From: Flavobacterium hiemivividum
GTDB taxonomy: Bacteria > Bacteroidota > Bacteroidia > Flavobacteriales > Flavobacteriaceae
Direction of reading: 5' to 3'
Length of the DNA stretch: 64,000 nt
Assembly: GCF_004349145.1 (NCBI RefSeq)
Contig: NZ_SMFO01000011.1
Coordinates: forward strand, 987-64,986
Shown: positions 17,324-25,540 of the stretch, one piece after another
How positions within the stretch are numbered: the first letter of the stretch is position 1
Layout: the number at the start of each line of letters is the position of its first letter
The notes under the pieces: generated by a model
Database searches by the model: none
What the model saw: only the letters and a program-made list of their open reading frames with translations
Told to the model about the DNA's origin: nothing
Translations under genes and position numbers: made by a program

Positions 17324-17932
17324 ATGAATTTTGATTCTTTCCCTGACTTAATTCTTGAAAATGAAGCGGTTTTACTTCGTCCGCTTCTGGAAACTGATTT
17401 CGATAATTTATTAGATTTTTCAATTAATGAGCCTGATACATGGAAGTATTCTTTAGTGCCTGCAAACGGAAAAGAGAATTTAGAAAATTACATTCAAATT
17501 GCATTAGCGGCCAAAGAAAGAAAAACAGAGTTTCCGTTTATTGTTATTGATAAAAAGTCTGGGAAATATGCGGGCAGCACTCGTTTTTATGATATTAATA
17601 TTGCTTATAAAACACTGCAGTTAGGCTATACTTGGTACGGCGCAGCTTTTAGAGGAACAGGATTAAACAAACATTGTAAACTTTTATTATTACAATTTGC
17701 TTTTGAAACACTTGAAGTGGAACGTGTCGAGTTTAGAGCTGATAACGATAATAAAAGAAGTATAGCCGCGATGAAAAGCATCGGTTGTAAGGAAGAGGGG
17801 ATTTTGCGCAATCATATGCCAACTTATAATAGCGATGTGCGACGTGATACTATTATTTTAAGTATTCTTAGAGAAGAATGGTTTGGGAATGTTAAGCAGT
17901 GTCTTGTTGACGCTACAAAGAAATTAAACTAA
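17324..17932 (+). CDS. GNAT family N-acetyltransferase (RimJ/RimL-like)
   Basis: A 202-residue cytoplasmic enzyme of the GNAT fold, which transfers acetyl from acetyl-CoA to an amine. It opens with the RimJ/RimL-type LRPLLETDFDNLL segment (~18-30). The acetyl-CoA loop is RGTGLNKHCKLLLL (~109-122), and the family hallmarks EFRADNDNKRSIAAMKSIGCKEEGILRNHM follow (cut by a turn near residue 145). The substrate is unknown; RimL-like proteins modify ribosomal proteins, antibiotics or small amines. Its stop codon overlaps the stop of the convergent PAS gene by three bases (17930-17932 against 17929-17931). Confidence 0.85.
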   Translation: MNFDSFPDLILENEAVLLRPLLETDFDNLLDFSINEPDTWKYSLVPANGKENLENYIQIALAAKERKTEFPFIVIDKKSGKYAGSTRFYDINIAYKTLQLGYTWYGAAFRGTGLNKHCKLLLLQFAFETLEVERVEFRADNDNKRSIAAMKSIGCKEEGILRNHMPTYNSDVRRDTIILSILREEWFGNVKQCLVDATKKLN

Positions 17933-19779
17933 TTTCCGAGTTTAGATTCATTTTCTTTACCGTCTTCTTCTTTAGTATCGTCCTCTTTCTTTTCTTCCGT
18001 TTTTCTAAAACCGATTAATTGTCGGTACTTTGTTTCTGTTTTTTTTAGTTCTTCTTCTAAGTGCTTGTATTTACTGATGTCTTTTATAGTAACCACGGCG
18101 GCAACAACATTATCTTCTAAATCTATTAATGGTCTTCCGCTGATAAGTACTCGTTTTTTTTCGCGTTTGGCAGCGTCCCAAAGCACAATATCAATATCAT
18201 TTGTAACTTCGCCGTTTAATGCACGTTCCATGGGTAAGTTTTGTGAAGGAAAAATTGTTTTTTCATCTGGGAAGTAAAGTTCAAAATGATCTGAAATATT
18301 AGACGATATAAGATCGTCTTTTTCAATTCCAAAGATCTCATTGGCGACATAATTAGCCATGACTACTTTTTTATCAGCATTTGCAACGATAACTCCTTCA
18401 CCGATATTCTCTAAAATCAATCGCAATTTTTCCTCGTTTTCGTAGAGGTCATCAATGGCTAGTTGTTGCTCTTGTTCTAATTTAATAAGTTCGGTAATAT
18501 CTCGTGCTACTGCATACATTAAACCAGTAGTTGGTTCCACTACGGCAGACCATACAAGCCATTTAATAGTGCCGTCTTTGCAAATCCATCTGTTTTTAAA
18601 CTCGAGTGTCAGAGAGCCTTTTCTAAGTGTCTCAATCTCCTTTTGTGTATTCTCCTTATCATCAGGATGTACAAAATCGAGGAAAGGATGTTTTAATAAA
18701 TCCGCTTCAGCATATCCTAAGGTTTTAACCATCGCAGGATTTATTTTTTCAAATTTTTCTCTCGATGCAATAATCATAATTTCTAGAGAGATATTAAAAA
18801 AATTATCGGCTGCTTTTAATGACTCTTCATTTTCTACTAATTGAGTAACATCGCTGGCAACGGCATACAATAATCCTGTCTTTACATCTGGAAAAGTAGA
18901 CCACTTAATCCATTTGATTGATCCGTCTTTACAGATATATCTATTTTTAAATTGTGTGGTAACAGCACCGCTTTCAAGTTTAATAACCTCACCTTGAGTG
19001 TTGTTTTTATCTTCTTGATACACAAAGTTGAGAAAAGGTTGGCTTAAGAGCTCCTCTTCAGAGTATCCTAAAATTTTAATTGTAGCCGGGTTTACTTTAA
19101 TGAATTTTGTGGAGGTAGCAATAATCATCATTTCTGCCGACATATTAAAGAATTTACCGGATGCATCTAAGGACTCTTCCATTTTTTTTCTTTCGGTTAT
19201 ATCAGTAGATATTCCCCCGATGGCATATATCCTTCCTGTTGAATCATATAACGGGAATTTTACTGCGATGTAGGTATGCGGACCATCTTTTTGCTGTATT
19301 GTTTCTTCAGTTTTTAATTCGCGCAGTTTTTTTACCACCTCAATATCTGAGTTTCTGTAGGCGTCAGCAGCAGCTGCGGGTAAAAAATCATGATCTGTTT
19401 TTCCTATGATTTGATCATTCGATATTTCAAATAAATCACCAAATTGTTTATTGATCAAAAGATATTCTCCGTTTATTTTTTTTATGAAAATAGGATTGGA
19501 TGTATTGTCAATAATAGATTGAAGCAATTGTTTATTATCAAAAAGAAGCTTATCCGATATTTTTCTAGCTTTTAATTGCGAATGAATTATAAAGTAGACA
19601 ACGACTAATAAACTAATCGATAGAACAAATAAAGAAACCTCTATCCACTCTAATAAGGAGTCCATCGCTGGATCTCTATCTTCGTCAAGACGCGAAATAA
19701 AAACCCATCCCGAAGCCATGATGACCAACACATTTATGACAAACCCAAGTAAGATTTTTTTTTCAAACGATATTTTCAT
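17929..19779 (-). CDS. Membrane-bound multi-PAS sensor without kinase domain
   Basis: A 616-residue protein. Two transmembrane segments (~8-28 and ~45-67) flank a short acidic loop. Four PAS domains follow at about 85-195, 205-315, 325-435 and 450-575; domains 2 and 3 are close copies (both with the FKNR.ICKDG.IKW pattern, and YA.A.D.T.L after it). The protein then ends in a short coiled segment and a Glu/Lys/Asp-rich tail. There is no His-kinase, GGDEF, EAL, phosphatase or HTH domain. The frame reads cleanly into the stop, and no kinase remnant lies downstream, where the convergent GNAT gene begins. It may pass a signal by protein contact to a separate kinase, or it may be a truncated kinase fixed as it is. 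Confidence 0.8.
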   Translation of the reverse strand: MKISFEKKILLGFVINVLVIMASGWVFISRLDEDRDPAMDSLLEWIEVSLFVLSISLLVVVYFIIHSQLKARKISDKLLFDNKQLLQSIIDNTSNPIFIKKINGEYLLINKQFGDLFEISNDQIIGKTDHDFLPAAAADAYRNSDIEVVKKLRELKTEETIQQKDGPHTYIAVKFPLYDSTGRIYAIGGISTDITERKKMEESLDASGKFFNMSAEMMIIATSTKFIKVNPATIKILGYSEEELLSQPFLNFVYQEDKNNTQGEVIKLESGAVTTQFKNRYICKDGSIKWIKWSTFPDVKTGLLYAVASDVTQLVENEESLKAADNFFNISLEIMIIASREKFEKINPAMVKTLGYAEADLLKHPFLDFVHPDDKENTQKEIETLRKGSLTLEFKNRWICKDGTIKWLVWSAVVEPTTGLMYAVARDITELIKLEQEQQLAIDDLYENEEKLRLILENIGEGVIVANADKKVVMANYVANEIFGIEKDDLISSNISDHFELYFPDEKTIFPSQNLPMERALNGEVTNDIDIVLWDAAKREKKRVLISGRPLIDLEDNVVAAVVTIKDISKYKHLEEELKKTETKYRQLIGFRKTEEKKEDDTKEEDGKENESKLGN

Positions 19780-20034
19780 GAACTAACATTTTAAATTGGT
19801 TGTTAAAAAGCTTGACAAGCTCAGATATACTCAGCTTATGAGTATGAAAGTTAGTGAATTATATTTAATTTAGTAGTGGAATATTATTAATTTTAGCCTG
19901 AAATACCACACAAAGCAGTTAAGAAGTTAAAAGCATATTGGATTTTGAGTGCTGAAAATTAATTAGTAATTTTTATATAAAATTTGTCGGCTTTAAATCC
20001 TAAAATAGAATGCCTTTAAAATAATGATCCAGCT

Positions 20035-21924
20035 TTATTTATTGTCAAATTTCATCAAGTTTAAACTTAGTAAGATGACTACCAAAGTCACACCAACATC
20101 TGCGGCAATAGCTAAAACTAGATTGCTATAACCCATAACAGCTAATGCGATAAATACGACTTTAACGGCAATAGCTCCTATGGTATTTATTTTTATTTGG
20201 GACAATGTTTTTTTACTAAGACGGATTAAAAAAGGAATGAGGGAAAGTCTGTCGTTCATCAAGGCAATATTGGCCGTTTCAATGGCGGTATCGCTTCCTG
20301 CCGCTCCCATTGCAATACCCACCGTACTAAGTGCCAGGGCTGGAGCATCGTTTATACCGTCACCCACCATAGCAACAGTTCCATATTCTTGTAGCAATTC
20401 TTTTATTTTTTCCGACTTATTTTCAGGGAGTAAACCACCAAATACTTTATTAATTCCCACTTGGTTGGCGACATAATGTGCTGCTTTTTCACTGTCGCCA
20501 GTAAGCATTACAAGTTCGATTTTTTGTGCTTGTAATTCTTTTATGGCAATACTACTATCCGGTTTGATTTCGTCAGTCAAGCCAATAATCCCCGCTACAC
20601 CTTGGCCAAAACTAACCACCACGCTTGTCTTTCCTTCTGATGCTAGTTGTTCCACTATTTTTTCGGCTTTCGCAGTTACCGTATGATATTCTTTGATGAA
20701 TTCTAGTTTGCCTACAAAAACGGTTTCATCCTGGCAAACCAAACATTGAGCAATAGCACCTTTTCCCATGATACTTTTAAAACCTTCGGCTTTGTGAGGT
20801 TCAAAACCTTCGGCTTTGCTGGCGTTAACAATGGCTTGCGCCAAAGGATGTTCAGAAAACATTTCGGTTCCAGCAGTGCAGGCCAGTAGTTCTTCACGAC
20901 TTGTTCCGTTTAAGGGAAAAATATCCGAAACAATAGGTTTTCCATACGTTATTGTTCTGGTTTTGTCTAATGCAATAGCTTTAACACTTGCCATGGATTC
21001 AATATATTTTCCTCCTTTTACCAGAGCTCCTTTTGCAGAAGCGTTGCCAATGGCAGCATAAATAGCAACGGGAGTAGAGATCACTAGCGCACAAGGACAG
21101 GCAATTACTAATAATGTTATGGCTTGCTTTAACCAAAGATCAAAGTCTAAATGCAGGATGAAAACAGGAATGGTAAAAACTAAAACTGCCATGACAATAA
21201 CTGCTGGCGTATATAATTTAGAAAAACGTTGAATGAATTTTTGGGTATCACTTTTGGAAGCTGCAGCTTCAAATGTGAGTCGGATGATTTTTGAAAAGGT
21301 GCTGTCCACAGAAAGTTTAGTAGTTTCCATTTCGATAAAACTATCTTTATTGAGCGTTCCCGCAAATAATAGGTCGCCGGGATGTTTATCTTTTGGGATA
21401 GGTTCGCCTGTAATTGCAGCTTCATCGACAGTAGTTTCTCCTGAGATAATTTTTCCGTCCAGCGGAATCATATCGCCCGATTTTACTTGAATAATCGTTC
21501 CTATAACTATTTTGTTCAGGACGACATCCTTGTTTTCTGATTTTACAAAAGCGGTCTGCGGCGCTTTGCGTACCAAATCATCTAATGCTGATTTAGAGTT
21601 TTCTAAGCCTATATCTTCCAGTCGCTCGCCTAAAACGTAAAGTACGATTACGACTGCGGCTTCGGGATATTCACCAAGATAGAAGGCGGCAACAACTGCA
21701 ATAGTCATCAGCAAATTGATACTGCTAAATTGCAGTTTACACATCGCTTTCAGTCCATTTAGCAAAACTCCGTGTCCGATGCCTATAATAAATGCCAGAA
21801 AAACAAAAGGTTCATAAGGCATAGGAATATGAATACCAATAAGCGATAAAATTTCTAAGACAATCACAATGCTAATAGCTAGCAGAAGAAACAGAAATTT
21901 TTTATCGTTTATTGGTAGTTTCAT
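20035..21924 (-). CDS. Heavy-metal P1B-type ATPase (Zn/Cd/Pb type) with DKTRT motif
   Basis: A 629-residue inner-membrane pump with about eight membrane segments and no N-terminal HMA metal-binding domain. Landmarks are TGEP (172-175, actuator), CPC (276-278, transport metal site), the phosphorylation motif at 320-324, SEHPLAQAI (P1B His-Pro), MLTGDSEKA, and MVGDGINDAPAL. The last membrane segment holds ADVGVTL, whose Asp is typical of Zn/Cd/Pb pumps. The phosphorylation motif reads DKTRT: the normally near-invariant Gly is Arg323, codon AGA, one base from GGA. It lies 16 bp downstream of the M16 peptidase gene, so the two are probably co-transcribed. Activity is uncertain because of the motif. 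Confidence 0.88.
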   Translation of the reverse strand: MKLPINDKKFLFLLLAISIVIVLEILSLIGIHIPMPYEPFVFLAFIIGIGHGVLLNGLKAMCKLQFSSINLLMTIAVVAAFYLGEYPEAAVVIVLYVLGERLEDIGLENSKSALDDLVRKAPQTAFVKSENKDVVLNKIVIGTIIQVKSGDMIPLDGKIISGETTVDEAAITGEPIPKDKHPGDLLFAGTLNKDSFIEMETTKLSVDSTFSKIIRLTFEAAASKSDTQKFIQRFSKLYTPAVIVMAVLVFTIPVFILHLDFDLWLKQAITLLVIACPCALVISTPVAIYAAIGNASAKGALVKGGKYIESMASVKAIALDKTRTITYGKPIVSDIFPLNGTSREELLACTAGTEMFSEHPLAQAIVNASKAEGFEPHKAEGFKSIMGKGAIAQCLVCQDETVFVGKLEFIKEYHTVTAKAEKIVEQLASEGKTSVVVSFGQGVAGIIGLTDEIKPDSSIAIKELQAQKIELVMLTGDSEKAAHYVANQVGINKVFGGLLPENKSEKIKELLQEYGTVAMVGDGINDAPALALSTVGIAMGAAGSDTAIETANIALMNDRLSLIPFLIRLSKKTLSQIKINTIGAIAVKVVFIALAVMGYSNLVLAIAADVGVTLVVILLSLNLMKFDNK

Positions 21925-21940
21925 AATTTTATTTTTTAAA

Positions 21941-24769
21941 CTATTTATTTAAAAGAATCGGAGTTCCAAAACCAATTTGCTCTAGTTTTTTAAGTTGGGT
22001 TTCGGCATCACCAACAATTAAATAGATCATTTTGTTAGCGTTTAAATACTTTTCAGAAAGCTTTTTTATATCATCAATTGAAATATTTTTCACGATGTTT
22101 TCTCTTTGTTTGGCATAATCATCTGGGAAATTGTAGTTGCTGATATCATAAAGCATATTCAATTTCGATCCCATTGTTTCAAATGCTCTAGCGTTGCTTT
22201 TAATCAAATAACTCTTAGTTACTTCAAGATCATTAGCATTAAAAGTAGGGCCGTACTGAGCCACAATATCTTTTATTAAATTTACTGATTCGTAAGTTAC
22301 ATTGGAGCGAACGCCGCTAGAAATCGAAAATGGACCTTTAGTAGTAGAACCGTCAAATGAAGAGGCAATTCCATAGGTATATCCTTTTCCTTCACGTAAT
22401 TCTTGAGTAAGCTGTGATGTAAATCCACCGCCTCCTAAACGGTAATTCATAATGCTAGCAGGATAAAAATCGGCATCTGTAGCGGCGAGCGCTGGATATC
22501 CTATACGTATTACTGATTGCTTTGCGCCAGGAACATCATAAAAATAGATTTTAGAGCTTTGTGGAGCTTCGACAATTTTCATCGTTGGGAATGTTACTTT
22601 TTTAGATTTCCAGTTTTTATTTAAATCAGCTAATGAACGGTTTACTTCTGCTTTTGAAACAGCACCTACAATTTGAAAGTCAGTAACAGCTGGTGAGATA
22701 TTCAGGTTGTAATAGGCTTTTAAATCATCTAGTGTAATGTCGTTGACAGAACTTTCGGTTCCGATGCGATTATTCGATAAAATAGATTCTTTTCCATAAA
22801 CTAATTTTCGGAATTCATTTCTGGCGATATTGTTTGGATCTGCTTTTTGTTGTTGAATTTGGCTTAAAGTACTTTGCTTGATTAATTCAAATTCTTTGAC
22901 ATCCCAACGTGGCTGTAATAAGATTTCTTGAACTAATTTGATTGTTTCGGCATAGTTTTTTGCTAGTGTATTTCCTTTAATTATAATAGATTCATCAGTT
23001 GCCGAAGCTTTGATAGTAGCACCTAGGCTTTCAATGGCGTTTTCTAATTGCTCTGGTGTTTTGTTTTTTGTCCCTTTAGTCATCAATTCAGACAGCATTT
23101 TTGAAACTCCAATTTTAGATCTATTTTCTAACAACATTCCACCTTTTAATTGGAATTGAAATTGCACCAAGGGCACTTCTTTATTTTCGATTCCAAAAAT
23201 ACTTAATCCTGATGATAGCTTGCTTTTCCAAACGGATGGTAATACCACACTTGGGCTTTCTCCGTAAGCAGGTTCTGTGCTGCGGTCAAAGCTAGAAGGT
23301 GTTTTTGTGTATGTCGCAGCAATGCTGGCGTCAAATGTATCTTCTTTGCCTTCCACTATTTTTTCTTCAACAACTTTGGCAACCACTGAACCTTTCAATA
23401 CTAAATTAGCTTGTCCTTTTGGTACAAAACTGGTGGCAATGAAATGCTGGTCTTTTAGATATTTTTTATAAACGCGCATTACGTCTTCGGTAGTAACCGC
23501 AAGGATTTTTTTTACGTCTTGGTTAATATAATCAGGTGACCCAGCAAAGATTTGGTATTGGGCTAATTGAAACCCTTTTCCTAAAACACTCGAAAGTCCA
23601 CTGTAAAAAGCAGTTTCTTGTCCGGCTTTAATTCGATTCAAATCTTGTGTAGAAATTCCTTCTTTTTCGAAATTTTTGAAGGCTTCGTTTACGCCGTCCA
23701 TCACCGAATTTAGGTTCGTTTTGTCAAAAGCTACAATATTTAGGATGTATTGTCCCGCCAGTTCAGAATTGTATTGAGAAAGTTCCACTTCATCAGTCAA
23801 CTTCTTATCTTCTACCAGTGTTTTATATAAAGGTGCTTTTTTTCCTTTGGCAAGGTAAGTTGCCAAAACTTCTAATGCATAGCTGTCAGGATGGTATTCG
23901 TAAACAGATGGCCACGTTAGTGTAAGTTGCGGCAAACGCGCAAAATTATCTTCGTGGTATAACTTTTTAGTTTCGGTTAATGTTACCAGCTGTTTTTCCA
24001 TCTTTGGAATGGCTTCACCACGTTTTATTTCGCCGAAATATTTTTCGACCCACGCTTTAGTTTGTTTTACATCGATATCACCGGCAATGGTTAATGTTAC
24101 ATTGTTAGGGACATACCAGCGGTTGTAGAATTCTTTTACATCTTGAAGCGAAGCATTTTGTAAATCTTCCAGAGATCCAATTACTTCCCAGTGGTAAGGA
24201 TGGTTTGCAGGGTATAAATTAGAATTGATTACAGAGAAATTATTTCCATAAGGCTTGTTATCGTAACTCTGTCTTTTTTCGTTTTTAACGACTTGTTTTT
24301 CTTTGGCCAGTACAGGATCAGTTACGGTGTTAATGAAATAACCCAATTTATCGGCTTCTGCCCAAATCATTTTTTCTAAGGCATCTTTCGGTACCGTTTG
24401 ATAATAATTAGTTCTATCTCGGCTTGTGGAACCATTAGCACCAGAGCCTCCAATGCGGGCACTCATCTTATCCAATCCGCCTTTTCCTAAATTTTCTGAC
24501 TCTAAGAAAAGTAAATGTTCGAATAAATGGGCAAATCCAGTACGACCCGTTTTTTCTCTTGCTGATCCCACATGAGACGTTAAAGCAACAGCAACAACAG
24601 GATCAGATTGATCTATGTGTAAAATGACTTTCAGGCCATTGTCTAAAGTAAATTGTTCAAATTCTACTTTGAATTCTTTTGATTCAGTCTTTTTTTTGTC
24701 GTTTTGTGCGTGCGAAACAGATACGGTAAGTAAGAGAATGGAGAGAGCTAGAAACTGGAATGATTTCAT
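21941..24769 (-). CDS. M16 family zinc metallopeptidase (two-domain, exported)
   Basis: A 942-residue protein with a signal peptide (cleavage after SHAQ, ~22). The N-terminal M16 half carries the inverted zinc motif HLFEH (His81, Glu84, His85), and the third ligand is probably Glu in VVKNEKRQ about 75 residues later. The C-terminal half (from ~510) is the inactive M16 partner domain, with the Arg/Tyr region near LREGKGYTYGIASSF. Full-length fused M16 proteins of this type in Bacteroidota are periplasmic or outer-membrane peptidases for peptides. It is the first gene of a likely two-gene unit with the metal ATPase. Confidence 0.9.
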   Translation of the reverse strand: MKSFQFLALSILLLTVSVSHAQNDKKKTESKEFKVEFEQFTLDNGLKVILHIDQSDPVVAVALTSHVGSAREKTGRTGFAHLFEHLLFLESENLGKGGLDKMSARIGGSGANGSTSRDRTNYYQTVPKDALEKMIWAEADKLGYFINTVTDPVLAKEKQVVKNEKRQSYDNKPYGNNFSVINSNLYPANHPYHWEVIGSLEDLQNASLQDVKEFYNRWYVPNNVTLTIAGDIDVKQTKAWVEKYFGEIKRGEAIPKMEKQLVTLTETKKLYHEDNFARLPQLTLTWPSVYEYHPDSYALEVLATYLAKGKKAPLYKTLVEDKKLTDEVELSQYNSELAGQYILNIVAFDKTNLNSVMDGVNEAFKNFEKEGISTQDLNRIKAGQETAFYSGLSSVLGKGFQLAQYQIFAGSPDYINQDVKKILAVTTEDVMRVYKKYLKDQHFIATSFVPKGQANLVLKGSVVAKVVEEKIVEGKEDTFDASIAATYTKTPSSFDRSTEPAYGESPSVVLPSVWKSKLSSGLSIFGIENKEVPLVQFQFQLKGGMLLENRSKIGVSKMLSELMTKGTKNKTPEQLENAIESLGATIKASATDESIIIKGNTLAKNYAETIKLVQEILLQPRWDVKEFELIKQSTLSQIQQQKADPNNIARNEFRKLVYGKESILSNNRIGTESSVNDITLDDLKAYYNLNISPAVTDFQIVGAVSKAEVNRSLADLNKNWKSKKVTFPTMKIVEAPQSSKIYFYDVPGAKQSVIRIGYPALAATDADFYPASIMNYRLGGGGFTSQLTQELREGKGYTYGIASSFDGSTTKGPFSISSGVRSNVTYESVNLIKDIVAQYGPTFNANDLEVTKSYLIKSNARAFETMGSKLNMLYDISNYNFPDDYAKQRENIVKNISIDDIKKLSEKYLNANKMIYLIVGDAETQLKKLEQIGFGTPILLNK

Positions 24770-25011
24770 TTTAAGTGTTTTTGATTAATTTCTTTTGGAC
24801 TGACTTAATTAAAGCAAGATTGAATAAAAATTCAGGTCTTTTTTTATTGAATAGCTGTTGCTACTTATAAATTGTATCAAATATAATATATATTTTCTTG
24901 AATAGGGTAGATTCTAAAACTTAGGAGTTGGAGTCAGGAAGTAATTATAATAGATAAAAGATAGCCTAGATTGCGAAAAACTTTGCGAACTTTGCAGTAA
25001 AATAGAATCAG

Positions 25012-25455
25012 ATGAAAATAAACTTAAAGAACGGAATTGATAAACTCATTTTCGGGATGAAACAAAAGGATGTTACCGCAATTTACGGTAAGCCGGATAG
25101 AAATTACAAGGACGAAGACGATAATGTAATTTTTGCCTACAATACACTTAAAATCCGTTTGACATTTTACCTTGAAGAAGACTTTAGACTAGGGTATATG
25201 GTAGCTTCTAACCCAAATTTAGAGCTTTTCGGGAATAAAGTAATCAATAGAAAAATTGCTGATGTCAAGAAAGATTTGGCGAGCAAATCGATAACAAAAT
25301 TCACTCAGGAAGAGTTTGATACCTTTGAAAATTACTTCAACGAGGAGAATTGGATTATCTTTCAAACAGAATTTGATGAGGTTGTGAAATTTGAGATTGG
25401 AGCTATTTTCAATCAAAAAGACGAATTCGACTGGAAATTCCCTGCCAAAAAATAA
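25012..25455 (+). CDS. Hypothetical cytoplasmic protein
   Basis: A 147-residue soluble acidic protein without a signal peptide. The N-terminus has a GMKQKDVTAIYGKPD segment that recalls the helix-turn G-x-P pattern of SmpA/BamE-like and immunity-type small domains, followed by short beta strands (VIFAYNTLKIRLTFYL), an LELFG loop, and a C-terminal IIFQTEFDEVVKFEIGAIF strand region. No catalytic residues are evident. It is a single gene between convergent and divergent neighbours, with a near-consensus -7 box (GAACTTTG, 24987-24994) just upstream. Family not recognised. Confidence 0.7.
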   Translation: MKINLKNGIDKLIFGMKQKDVTAIYGKPDRNYKDEDDNVIFAYNTLKIRLTFYLEEDFRLGYMVASNPNLELFGNKVINRKIADVKKDLASKSITKFTQEEFDTFENYFNEENWIIFQTEFDEVVKFEIGAIFNQKDEFDWKFPAKK

Positions 25456-25477
25456 TTTTTATTCCAAAATAAAGAAC

Positions 25478-25512
25478 AAAACCCGATAGCTTTTAAACTA
25501 TCGGGTTTTTTG
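25478..25512. terminator. Bidirectional terminator
   Basis: A 12-bp perfect stem (25478-25489 with 25498-25509) and an 8-nt loop with A and T runs on its sides, between the convergent hypothetical and GH84 genes. Confidence 0.85.
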
Positions 25513-25540
25513 TATATAAATCAGACTGTACTAATTCGGC

